Shown here in pieces: positions 16,666 through 25,257 of a stretch of 64,000 nt of DNA. A model generated the notes under the pieces. It saw only the letters and a list, made by a program, of their open reading frames with translations. It ran no database searches and was not told the DNA's origin. The position numbers and the translations under genes were made by a program. Position 1 is the first letter of the stretch. Each line of letters begins with the position of its first letter. This DNA comes from Arachidicoccus rhizosphaerae (GTDB lineage Bacteria > Bacteroidota > Bacteroidia > Chitinophagales > Chitinophagaceae): contig NZ_FNQY01000010.1 in assembly GCF_900107765.1 (NCBI RefSeq), positions 107,083 to 171,082 of the forward strand, in the 5' to 3' direction.

Positions 16666-18690
16666 TTAATGGCTGGTTTTAGCAGGCCAGCCATGACCTT
16701 CATTTTTAATTTTGTTATAATACCCCTGCAAAATATAAAAAGCGGCTTTCTTTTCTCCTTTATCACTGTAAAGCCCTTTTCGGTTCCAGCCTTCCTGGTA
16801 AACAGGATTATTTCTTTTAGGGCTCCTGAAATCCGCCAGTACCCAGGGAGACATACCGACCCAGTTATCCGGCATCCTGCCCAGCATACTGACCAGTTCT
16901 TTATAGTACCATACCTGATACGCTTCGCTAAAGCGGGTCAGGGAGTCTGCATGAAAGCCGTATTTGGCACCTCCGCCCGTCTCGCTGATAAATAAAGGCT
17001 TATTATAAGGAGTGGCCCAGTTGGTCGTCCTGCATTTATCAGGAGTTCCTCCATACCAGCCTAAATATTCATTAAAGGCAACTAAGTCCACATACGCCCC
17101 CAGCGGATCATCAATTTCATTGACGTTCTTTCCGGAATTATAATTCACCTCCAGGGCCGCTGAGACCATACGTGTACGGTCGAGCTGGTGTGCCTGATCA
17201 ATCAGCTGATGCATAAAATCTGTTCTTGCCGGGCTAACCGGTGTTTCATTGCCTACCGACCAGACAATGATACTAGCCCGGTTATGATCACGGGTAATCA
17301 TTTCGCGGAGCTGGCGGGCAGCCTTCGCATAGACCTGCTTGCTGGTAAAGTCTATCGTCCAGTAGACCGGTATTTCTGACCAGACTAAAAAGCCCAGAGA
17401 GTCTGCCGCTCTGGTCATGGATTCATCATGCGGATAGTGCGCCAGGCGTACCATATTACAGCCCAGTTCTTTTGCCTGGCCAAGCAGTTGCAAGGCATCC
17501 GCCTTGCTCCAGGCCCTGCGAACTTCACTGGGAATCTCCTCATGAATGGCGATACCCCGCATAAAGATGGGCTTACCATTCAGTAGTACCTGTTTACCGC
17601 TGGCCTTAACAGTCCTGAACCCTATTTTGTCAGATAGCTTATCTTTATCTGTCGACAAGGTAACCGTATAAAGTTTAGGATGATCCGGACTCCAAAGTTC
17701 CAACCTGGGCAAGGTAAAAGAAATGGCCGTCCGCTCACCGGTTACAGGAAACACTTTGGAGAAGCCCAGTTCCGGTATCTGGACCTTAAGGTTCTTAGGT
17801 GTTTGAGCTGCGCCCGCACTACTTTGACTGCTGAATTGATTTAACTGCACGTACCCGGTAATGACTGCGTCTTTTGTCACGGGTGCCGTTAGCTGCAGAC
17901 TATAATCCTGAATAAAAGTAGCAGGAAGTTCCACCAGGTCCACGGACCTGGTAATGCCACCATAATTCCACCAGTCGGTGTTTAAGGTCGGGACGTCATC
18001 TTTATGACGGGTATTGTTTACCCGTACGACAAGATTATTATCATGCGCTTTAATAACGCTGTCGGGTACTTCAAAATTAAAGGGGGTAAACCCGCCTTCG
18101 TGAAAACCGAGCTTATGTCCGTTTAAATAGACATCTGCCCTATAGTTGACCGCGCCAAAATACAAAAACAGTTTACTTGCTCCCTTTTTTAGTTTGCGGG
18201 TAAAATCAAATGATTTCTGATACCAGAGCGTTGCTTCGAAAAAGGCAAACTGATCCTTTTGATGATTCCAGTCTCCGGGTACCATAAGACTATACTTATC
18301 ACTCCAGCCAAACTCCACCAGATCCGTTTTGCTTTTAGGCGCAGGATCATTCCAATAGGCAGCCGGATTGTCTTCTTTCAGTTCCTTATAGCGGTAATCA
18401 AAAAAACCGGTTTCATAAGGATCAACGATATAATGCCAGCGGCCGTTCAGACTAACGCTATTTTCTGTCCTTCCGGCAATATCGGTAATTAAGGGAGTCG
18501 CCAGGGTAGGCTGAGACTGGATCATTGCACTAGTGGAGGCCGCAGACGCCTTCTGCTGGGCTTTAGCCGTCGACACTAGAGCCAAAAGGCTTAAAACGCC
18601 CAGTGCGGCGCGGCTTTTAGTGCGCTTGCGGCCTGAATCAACTTTTGCGATGGCCCTTACAGCGTAAAACGTAGAAATAAATTGATGCAT
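16666..18690 (-). CDS. GH2 family beta-glycosidase (beta-galactosidase/beta-glucuronidase type), exported
   Basis: Retaining glycosidase of family 2. An export signal with a long basic n-region (about residues 1-28) and a hydrophobic core ending STAKAQ is followed by the jelly-roll domain (SLNGRWHYIVDP, MVPGDWNHQKDQFAFFEATLWYQKSF, YLNGHKLGFHEGGFTPFNFEV), an Ig-like domain and the TIM barrel (NMVRLAHYPHDESMTRAADSLG, VWSEIPVYW). The acid/base Glu is in VWSVGNETP (about E482) and the nucleophile in PLFISETGGG (about E570). The 674 aa length fits short beta-glucuronidase-like GH2 enzymes. It stands 93 bp downstream of the GH43 gene on the same strand and is probably in an operon with it. The exact sugar specificity is not decidable from sequence alone. 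Confidence 0.93.
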   Translation of the reverse strand: MHQFISTFYAVRAIAKVDSGRKRTKSRAALGVLSLLALVSTAKAQQKASAASTSAMIQSQPTLATPLITDIAGRTENSVSLNGRWHYIVDPYETGFFDYRYKELKEDNPAAYWNDPAPKSKTDLVEFGWSDKYSLMVPGDWNHQKDQFAFFEATLWYQKSFDFTRKLKKGASKLFLYFGAVNYRADVYLNGHKLGFHEGGFTPFNFEVPDSVIKAHDNNLVVRVNNTRHKDDVPTLNTDWWNYGGITRSVDLVELPATFIQDYSLQLTAPVTKDAVITGYVQLNQFSSQSSAGAAQTPKNLKVQIPELGFSKVFPVTGERTAISFTLPRLELWSPDHPKLYTVTLSTDKDKLSDKIGFRTVKASGKQVLLNGKPIFMRGIAIHEEIPSEVRRAWSKADALQLLGQAKELGCNMVRLAHYPHDESMTRAADSLGFLVWSEIPVYWTIDFTSKQVYAKAARQLREMITRDHNRASIIVWSVGNETPVSPARTDFMHQLIDQAHQLDRTRMVSAALEVNYNSGKNVNEIDDPLGAYVDLVAFNEYLGWYGGTPDKCRTTNWATPYNKPLFISETGGGAKYGFHADSLTRFSEAYQVWYYKELVSMLGRMPDNWVGMSPWVLADFRSPKRNNPVYQEGWNRKGLYSDKGEKKAAFYILQGYYNKIKNEGHGWPAKTSH

Positions 18691-18783
18691 GATTATCGTT
18701 ATTAAAAAATAAATAAGAAGACCCGGGCAAAAATAAAGTTCGGTCTACCCATTTTTATCAACAGTAAAATCCATGAGCCGCCC

Positions 18784-19953
18784 TTACAGCTGCCAGTCAT
18801 CCTGCCACACAATTTCAATGGGTGTGGACGCAGCGGCGTTCTTATTATCCGTGGCAGCCTGTTGCCCGTCACCGGTTACCGCCCCAGGCAGACTGACCGG
18901 TAAAAACTGATAACGACTGTCCTTCAGATTTTTGGGATTCCAGCGATCAGCCATATAGATAAACCGGGTATTTCCAGACCCTGACCGGACATTTGTTTTA
19001 ACGGGCAGAATAAAGGCAGGCTGACCATAAAAAGAGATATGGCTGTCTTTTCCTTTGAGCGGGTTGCCCTTTAACAGCCAGGGGCCATATAGGTTATCCG
19101 CTACCCGAACTGAAGCCTGATTGGGCGCCCAGCCGGTACAGCCACTGGTAATCAGATAATATTTTCCCTGATATTTAAAAACAGCAGGCGCTTCTCTGTG
19201 ATTGCTAAAGAGTAACGAGTCTTTAGTGGTAACATTCAGAAAATCAGGCGTTAGCTGAACTATTCTTAGGTCATAGTTCTCTTTAGAGGAGTAGATCTCA
19301 TAAGCGGAGCCGTCCTCGTCTACAAAAACGGTCATATCCCGGCTCATATTGCCATTCGGCCTGAAGCTTCTGACAAACTTGTAAGGTCCGGTAATTTTTT
19401 TACTGACGGCCACACCCACCTTGGCAGCACCATAGCCTTTACCTCTGACCTCTACATGGAACCACATCACAAATTTTTTGGTTTTGGAATTATAAACAAC
19501 CTTGGGCCTTTCCATAATGCCACCAAAAGCGATATCACTGGTGGTATCCTTACTATGGGCCAGCGCCAGACCTTCGGGCTTCCAGTTATACAGATCCTTA
19601 GAGCTGTAAACACTTACGCCCAGTGAATGATGCCGGTCTCTTTTTTCTCCAAACCAGTAATAAGTGCCCTTGTTTTCAATAATATTGCCGCCGTGGGCAT
19701 TGATCGTATCGCCTTTTGTATCCAGCCAGGTCTGTCCTACTGTAAACCGGTTATAGGGCGTATGATGCAGTGGTTGTGCACGCAGCATGCCGCAGATCAA
19801 CAGCAACCCTATGAGCAGCATTGCCCATAAGCCAAGCACACCAGGTCGCGGCCTGTACTCAGACGCCTCCGCTGTACGGTTTAGAGAATAGAAGTGACTC
19901 GAACACGCTACTCCAACCAAAGAAAAACTGCCTGTTAAGTTTGTTTGCTTCAT
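18784..19953 (-). CDS. GH43-like beta-propeller glycosidase (possibly subfamily 34), exported
   Basis: A five-bladed propeller enzyme. Visible elements: INAHGGNIIENKGTYYWFGEKR at the first blade, VSVYSSKDLYNWKPEG, IMERPKVVYNSKTKKFVMWFH with a candidate Glu, AVSKKITGPYKF, SRDMTVFVDEDGSAYEIYSS and HREAPAVFKYQGKYYLITS with the candidate acid Glu. This pattern resembles GH43 subfamily 34-type (exo-beta-galactanase-related) proteins; the subfamily is my inference. The 389 aa length is normal. The N-terminus is odd: about 42 residues precede the hydrophobic core (LWAMLLIGLLLICGML). An inner Met-44 start would lack a basic n-region, so the longer start is kept. It is the first gene of a likely operon with the GH2 enzyme. 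Confidence 0.82.
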   Translation of the reverse strand: MKQTNLTGSFSLVGVACSSHFYSLNRTAEASEYRPRPGVLGLWAMLLIGLLLICGMLRAQPLHHTPYNRFTVGQTWLDTKGDTINAHGGNIIENKGTYYWFGEKRDRHHSLGVSVYSSKDLYNWKPEGLALAHSKDTTSDIAFGGIMERPKVVYNSKTKKFVMWFHVEVRGKGYGAAKVGVAVSKKITGPYKFVRSFRPNGNMSRDMTVFVDEDGSAYEIYSSKENYDLRIVQLTPDFLNVTTKDSLLFSNHREAPAVFKYQGKYYLITSGCTGWAPNQASVRVADNLYGPWLLKGNPLKGKDSHISFYGQPAFILPVKTNVRSGSGNTRFIYMADRWNPKNLKDSRYQFLPVSLPGAVTGDGQQAATDNKNAAASTPIEIVWQDDWQL

Positions 19954-20196
19954 CTTTTGTTTCTATAAAATAACCTTCGCTAAATTTACTGATTAACCGG
20001 AATCATCCATGTACCCCGGCATTTAAAAATAGCCATTATTATCAAAATCAATTCTTTAGTCTACAAAATAAGCAGAAAAAACAGATGTATTAAGGGGGCA
20101 AATCGGTCAAAATGGGGGTAAGAATCGGTTTAAAGCGCCCAGGACGCCCATGGTTTTAAAAAATAGGTAGTACTGTCGCCGCTTTACAACGCCTGT

Positions 20197-21588
20197 CTAC
20201 AAATCCATATTCTCCCACATCTCATATTCTTTCATCAGCACCTTCTGAGGAAATGCCTTCGCATAACTATAGATCAGTTGCATAATATAATGGTTCCCCT
20301 GATAGAGCGGAAGCATGGATTTAGCATCCTCAATTCTGGTCAGATCCACCTCTTTTCCAAGATACCCCATCGCGGTAAAATGTCCTTTTTCCACATAGAT
20401 ACAACTCTGCTCCGCTTCGGTTCTGCCTTTATCTAATATAACAAAAGTCGGCAACTGATTTCTGTATTCCTGTAGCGCCTCTCTGACCAGCTCATTATAA
20501 TAACCGGTATCTGTCTTTCTGGGGCACATCCCCCCTCTGCCCTCACAGCCACCTTCGGTCGTGCAGCTGCCCAGACGGCAAAGTTCCGGGCAGAGGTCAT
20601 AGGCATGTACCATTTCATGTAAGGTATTGGACGCTTCAATTAAATGTGTAAAGACCAGCTCCGCCTGCTGGTTCTTATTAAATTTCCCAATCGCCATCCT
20701 TAAAAACCCGTCCAGGGCCTCATAGACAAATAAACCAAACTTAGGCTCATACTTTTTCATGGCGCGGTTGTACTTAGGCCATAATCTTTTAATTTCCAGA
20801 GCCTCCAAAATAAAAGCCATGAGCTCTGTCCCGCAGGGCTCAAAGCGGATATGATGAATGCTGCGTAAAAAATGCTGTCTTTGCGGATTAGGATTATGTC
20901 CCGTAAAATGCTGGGCTACCCTTTTGCGGATATCTTTGGCTTTACCCACGTAAATCACCTTGTCTTTCTCATCTCTAAAATAATAAACGCCCGGACCATG
21001 TGGTAAGGCCTCAAAATCTGCCTTGGGCAGATGAGCCGGCAAATTCTGATCCCCGGCACCTTTTTTCAGCATACCCGCTACGATACCTTTGGCATCCCAC
21101 TCCAACAACCTGGTAAACAAAATAGCCGTCGCATCTGCATCGCCACCAGCACGGTGACGATCCACCAGCGGGATATCCAGGGCAGCGCAAAGCCTGCCCA
21201 GGCTATAGGAAGACAAACCAGGCTTAATTTTCCTGCTCAACCTGACCGTACAGAGCTTGGGCGCATTATAATAAAATCCGGATTGTGCCAGATGATGCTT
21301 AATAAATGAATAATCAAAATTGACATTATGTGCCACAAAGATTCTGCCCTGCAACAGGTTGAAAATATTTTCAGCTACCTGGTCAAAAGAAGGACTGGTA
21401 GCAATCATACTATTGCTGATACCGGTCAGCGCTGTAATATAGAGCGGAATGGGCACCCCCGGGTTTACCAGGGTTTCATAACGACCGGTTATCTGCTGCC
21501 CGTTATGCAGCACGATAGCCACCTCCGTTATCCCACTACCCGAAGCATGGCCGCCTGTCGTTTCAATATCTACAATTGCATATTCCAT
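20197..21588 (-). CDS. DnaQ-like 3'-5' exonuclease fused to GIY-YIG (UvrC-type) nuclease
   Basis: A bifunctional DNA-processing enzyme. Residues 1-170 or so form a DEDDh exonuclease: Exo I YAIVDIETTG, Exo II FVAHNVNFDYSF and Exo III HRAGGDADATAILF. Near residue 197, LPHGPGVYYFRDEKDKVIYV starts a GIY-YIG domain like the UvrC N-terminus, with GKAKDIRKRV and a later FILEALEIKRLWPKYN with Glu. A C-terminal region contains a cluster of Cys residues (CPELCRLGSCTTEGGCEGRG), a possible metal site. This architecture is known in Bacteroidota and Actinobacteria and resembles Cho/UvrC-type incision in nucleotide-excision repair. Intact, 463 aa. It lies immediately downstream of the decayed dnaE2 remnant on the same strand. 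Confidence 0.92.
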   Translation of the reverse strand: MEYAIVDIETTGGHASGSGITEVAIVLHNGQQITGRYETLVNPGVPIPLYITALTGISNSMIATSPSFDQVAENIFNLLQGRIFVAHNVNFDYSFIKHHLAQSGFYYNAPKLCTVRLSRKIKPGLSSYSLGRLCAALDIPLVDRHRAGGDADATAILFTRLLEWDAKGIVAGMLKKGAGDQNLPAHLPKADFEALPHGPGVYYFRDEKDKVIYVGKAKDIRKRVAQHFTGHNPNPQRQHFLRSIHHIRFEPCGTELMAFILEALEIKRLWPKYNRAMKKYEPKFGLFVYEALDGFLRMAIGKFNKNQQAELVFTHLIEASNTLHEMVHAYDLCPELCRLGSCTTEGGCEGRGGMCPRKTDTGYYNELVREALQEYRNQLPTFVILDKGRTEAEQSCIYVEKGHFTAMGYLGKEVDLTRIEDAKSMLPLYQGNHYIMQLIYSYAKAFPQKVLMKEYEMWENMDL

Positions 21589-21698
21589 TACAAAAAACTA
21601 CGCTGCTTATTTATTTATCTGTTAAGTTATTATCCATTATCTGATCCGTTCTATTTTACCCAGATTTCGCTGCTTCCCTACCTCCCCGTCTATAGTTC

Positions 21699-22908
21699 CT
21701 AGCCCGTTTTAATGCCCACTTTCTCCATAAAGGTAACACTGACGGTAAGTACACCAAAATCTTCCATCACAATTCCCGTAAAAGCATAGAAACCTCGCCC
21801 CCTGAAAGGGAAGTTCGCGGCACTGTCCGGAAAATGTACCGTATCCAGCCAGGCCCCCTCGGGATCCAAAAAATTCCCAAAATGCAGCCGGCGCTGATCT
21901 TTTTTTGTTGCCGTATGCTTGATACATACTAAATATCCCAGACATGTCACTGTCTTATTCAAAAAAGCCGTTAAATCTCTGGATACATATAACGGCGCTG
22001 TGCGCCGTTATATGTATCCAGACCCGCTATTATCAGCGGCTCCACCTCCGTTCATGGTTAAATACATTTCCTAGCGTAAAATGCAGCAGTTCCATCTGCT
22101 GATGCAGTTCTTCCAGCGGGCTGGAAGAAAGGTCCGGCAAGCTAAATGCCACAGGCGGCTCTTCAAAAAGCGTTTGCATAGTACCCTGCGCTGCAGTCTC
22201 AATGGCATTATTATCTGTATAGGCAAGTACCGCGGCAGCAGGCCTGTTGCGCGTCCCCCCATCCCCTTTCTATATACCCTGGCAGCAGCCTTCCTACTGC
22301 CAGGTGCCTTTCTCAGAAAGTTCGCTTCCCAGAGCAGTGCTTTTGTGCTGCTACCTGTAAACCGGAAGCCACCCACTTTAATCAGCAGGTTTAGCTGCTC
22401 CATCGCCATACCGGTTCTGGTGATAAAATCAGCGAGACTTAAGTAGGCCCCGTTTCGTTCCCTGTTTTCAATCAGTAGTGAGGCTGTTTTCTCTTCCAGA
22501 GACTGAATATGGATAAATCCTACATAGACAATGCCGTCTTTAATCGAGGGCAGATATTCACTATACTGGACACAAGGGCGGCGAACCTCAGCACCCTCCA
22601 TTCTCAGTTGCTGAAAATATAGTTCCCTGGAGTAAAAGCCTCCAAAATTATTAATCACGGCAACCATAAATTCAATGGGGAAATACGTTTTCAGATAAAG
22701 ACTCTGATAACTCTCCACCGAAAAACTGGCACTGCGTGCCTTACAAAAGGAATATCCCGAGAAGCTCTCCATTTGTCGCCAGATTTCAGCAGTAATATGC
22801 GCTGCGTAGCCTCTTTGCTTACAGTTATTAAAAAACTTCTGTTTTAACAGCTCCATTTTCTCCGTTCCCCGGGCCTTACCCGACATATGACGACGCAATA
22901 TATCTGCC
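21699..22908 (-). pseudogene. dnaE2: DnaE2-type DNA polymerase III alpha, 3' remnant
   Basis: Only the C-terminal third of an error-prone DnaE-like polymerase remains. It begins at [14 protein letters not shown] and includes the well-conserved [38 protein letters not shown] and GYLVCIKHTATKK/DTVHFPDSA blocks of the OB and C-terminal domains. The PHP and palm domains are gone. A frameshift lies at about 22255-22269 (C/G homopolymers); past it the true frame continues as [12 protein letters not shown]...[18 protein letters not shown] to NHERRWSR and a TGA at 22034-22036. After a perfect palindrome (21978-22022) the frame resumes as RDLTAFLNKTVTCLGYLV down to the stop at 21699. At least three lesions are present: 5' deletion, frameshift and palindrome with stop. 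Not functional. Confidence 0.88.
21978..22022. repeat. 45-nt perfect palindrome (21-bp arms, 3-nt loop)
   Basis: Arms at 21978-21998 and 22002-22022 are exact reverse complements with TGT between them (minus-strand ACA). The half at 21978-21998 is readable as part of the dnaE2 coding frame (minus strand ...YVSRDL). The other half is its inverted copy and introduces a TAA in that frame. It is not followed by a T-run, so it does not look like a terminator. It looks like an inverted duplication made during decay of the gene. Confidence 0.85.
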
Positions 22909-23144
22909 TGCTCATGATTCCCTGAAATGATGGTGGCATCCGGACAAAGAAACCGAGCCTGGCGCATCGGCATTGCCGAGCGAACTCCGAACTGACGGGC
23001 CTCATAACTACAGGCAGCAACGACTCCTCTGTCTGCTCCGCCCACAATCACGGGTATACCCATCAACTTACTGTTTTTAAGTCGTTCAACAAACACAAAA
23101 AAAGAATCTAAATCCATATGAATAATATGTCTTGGGTTGTCCAT
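22909..23144 (-). pseudogene. dinB: DNA polymerase IV (DinB), 5' fragment fused in frame to the dnaE2 remnant
   Basis: About 79 residues of a Y-family polymerase: [20 protein letters not shown] with the first catalytic Asp, then [35 protein letters not shown] and [13 protein letters not shown]. The protein then passes in frame into DnaE sequence (ADILRR...) at about 22907-22914. The second catalytic motif (S-x-D-E), thumb and little finger are missing, so polymerase activity is impossible. In Bacteroidota dinB is commonly followed by dnaE2 in an SOS operon, so a deletion between the neighbours explains the fusion. ATG at 23142-23144 is preferred over an upstream TTG at 23166-23168, because [13 protein letters not shown] is the usual start. 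A -7-like TATAATTG lies just upstream. Confidence 0.88.
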
Positions 23145-23345
23145 ATTTGGGTTATCTTTATAGTGCAATTATACCCTTTAATTTAGTTATATAAACCAAT
23201 ATTTTTAGTCATAAGATTTAAAGAATTGATTTAAAATCAGTTGACCAATATATTTATTTTTCCATACTAATAAATTTATCGTTAGTTTTTATAGATCCAT
23301 ATTATTAAAACCATTGCTGAATACGCCTAAACGCAGTCTCCATCT

Positions 23346-24116
23346 ATGTGTTATCAAGTCTCTTCCCACCAGAAAAAAGAAGCTATCTATAAGGCATTCC
23401 CCTGAGCTCACAGATAAGCACTTAAATTTTGATTTTGATGTATGTTATATCAATTCAGGCTTTACCCTACCCAGCCGCCCGGTAGTGCTGGAGGATAAAG
23501 ACACCGGAAAACTGAAACTGCAGCTCTTTGAATGGGCATGATGATGGATTACATGAAAGGCTCCATGACCGGCCCTGATAAAAACTACCGGACAAACAAA
23601 GATTTAAGTTGCTTAATGCCAGGGCCGAAAGAATATTAGGCGATACCAGAAGTGTCTGGTATCCGAAAAAACATAACAGACTGCTGGTGTCTGTAAATGT
23701 TTTTTTTGAATACAGAGAAGTTCCGGGGTTTAAAAACAAAATTCCTTGTTATTTTCATTTAAAAGACAGGACCCTGTTTTTTTACCGGGACTATATAATT
23801 ATGCTCGTGTCCCCACCGCGGACGGAGAACTGATGGGCACTTTTACGTTAATTATAAGAGCAGCGAACAGCGTGATGCGCTCTATTCATAACAAGGAGAT
23901 CATCCCTACCGGATGCCGCTGATGCTTTCTCAGCAACTGGAAAGAAAGTGGCTGGCCCCGACCCTTACAGATCAGGAACTGCAGTCTATGCTGAGTTATG
24001 AACTACCTGGTTCTGCCCTGGAATATTATCCGGTAAAATCGCTTTACCGGGCAAATCCGCTGGATCCCACCTTAATTGAGCGGGTGGCATATCCGGGCCT
24101 GGCTGCTGTGGAGTAG
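23346..24116 (+). pseudogene. SRAP (YedK/HMCES) protein, multiply frameshifted
   Basis: Remnant of the SOS-response-associated protein that crosslinks abasic sites in single-stranded DNA through its Cys2. Pieces in order on the plus strand: MCYQVSSHQKKEAIYKAF with Cys2 at 23346; VCYINSGFTLPSRPVVLEDK through LQLFEWA, ending at 23541; MKGSMTGPDKNYRTNKDLS; LNARAERILGDTRSVWYPKK with the conserved NARAE; NVFFEYRE, KIPCYFHLKDRTLFF; TFTLIIRAANSVMRSIHN with the active-site His; and MPLMLSQQLERKWLAPTLTDQELQSML, ending at 24116. These lie in different frames, so at least four indels are needed to join them. It is divergent from the dinB fragment, the usual neighbourhood of SRAP and TLS genes. Not functional. 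Confidence 0.85.
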
Positions 24117-24705
24117 AAATAGCTGAACACCGAATCAATAGAAAAGCTCCGGTTAATATGAGCAGGGTACCCATAGCGTTCGATAAAATAGTTTTAGTAT
24201 CGATATAAGCAATCAGAGCAAAAATACGGCAAAGAAAATTTTATTACCGACAATACTTTCATCCGCGTTTTATCACTTTTTCGGTTCAATGTTTACCAAT
24301 GCTCATGATCTTGGTCAACTCTCAACCCGTCTCAGACAAGACCGCTTCGAACAGTTCAATAAGAAAAATAAGGTGGATAATCATGAATACAATTTAAATG
24401 ACATTGGATTCTGGAATAGTCCAATCTGGAAAAAGCTGGACAGTTTAGCCCGTAAATAATTTATGGATAAAAAATGACGGCTTTGTTATTTTCTTAAATA
24501 TACATAAAACGGTTAAAGCAGGGAGTAAAAGGGCGCAACAACGCTACTCCACACGAGCTGGCCGCAAGTACACCTCTAAAGGGATTGTATAAAAAGGAAC
24601 GGTAAAATTGAAATATCGACACTCACTTTAGTCGTCGTTTTGTTTGGTACAAGCTCTCTGCCTATCAGGTACCCTAAAACTCTTAAAAAAATATTCACGC
24701 TAATT
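24117..24705. other. Degenerate region with a 56-codon ORF of unknown origin
   Basis: After the SRAP remnant, a plus-strand frame is open from about 24187 to a stop at 24459. Its only ATG is at 24289, giving 56 aa that include GQLSTRLRQDRFEQFNKKNK and IGFWNSPIWKKLDSLARK. The composition looks protein-like and is probably the tail of a lost gene. An overlapping frame at about 24222-24300 (KYGKENFITDNTFIRV) is also protein-like, suggesting yet another frameshift. I recognise no family. 24460-24705 shows nothing coding. Confidence 0.35.
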
Positions 24706-24736
24706 TTTGTTATTTAAAAATTCAGCGCTACATTTG
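24706..24736 (+). promoter_or_regulatory. Consensus Bacteroidota promoter of tRNA-Ala
   Basis: TTTG at 24706-24709, exactly 19 bp, then TACATTTG at 24729-24736. This is a full match to the TTTG-N19-TAnnTTTG consensus, 34 bp upstream of the tRNA. Confidence 0.85.
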
Positions 24737-24770
24737 CGACTCATTAATGGGAAGCCATTATATATTCAAA

Positions 24771-24844
24771 GGGGGGTTAGCTCAGTTGGCTAGAGCGCTT
24801 GCCTGGCAGGCAAGAGGTCACCGGTTCGAATCCGGTACTCTCCA
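24771..24844 (+). tRNA. tRNA-Ala (GGC)
   Basis: A 74-nt cloverleaf. Acceptor GGGGGGT pairs with ACTCTCC and includes the G3-U70 wobble that is the alanine identity element. The anticodon arm is CTTGC-CTGGCAG-GCAAG, giving anticodon GGC. The T-arm is ACCGG-TTCGAAT-CCGGT and the discriminator is A. CCA is not encoded. Confidence 0.97.
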
Positions 24845-25257
24845 CTTTCCACCCGATCATATTGATTTTCAGTCACTTTCCAACTTTTAACCCTACAAGT
24901 TCAAGCCATTCTAATGCTTTACTTCTAACCTGTCTATTCTATTTTAGCATTCGATCAGCCGGTATTTCATCTTTTTTACGGGACTTAAAAAAGATACCTG
25001 AAAAATTAAGGGCGCAGGTATAATAAATTCTCACCTACCTGATAACTTATAAAATATTCATTTTCAAATTTCCAATATATTTGTATTTTCGTGTCAATAA
25101 CATTATTATAACCGTGCTTTTTTTTCTAAAACATTTCCTCCTTAATGTGCGTTAGGCGGAATTTAACAATTAAACAACTACATTAGTAGCTGCAAATATT
25201 CATCACATCAAGAACTAAAACTATATTCATTCTACTAACAAAAAATTAAAACTAAAA
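24845..25257. other. Leader of the secreted 171-aa protein; promoter candidate
   Basis: No gene is called. TATATTTG at 25076-25083 matches the -7 consensus and would give a leader of about 165 nt for the gene at 25258. A 74-codon plus-strand frame starting inside the tRNA (24799) is an artefact. Confidence 0.4.

Noticed and set aside
22071..23168. A genuine novel DinB-DnaE chimeric polymerase
   Set aside because: The second Y-family catalytic motif and the DnaE palm are absent, and a frameshift and a palindrome with stop follow; decay is the simpler reading.
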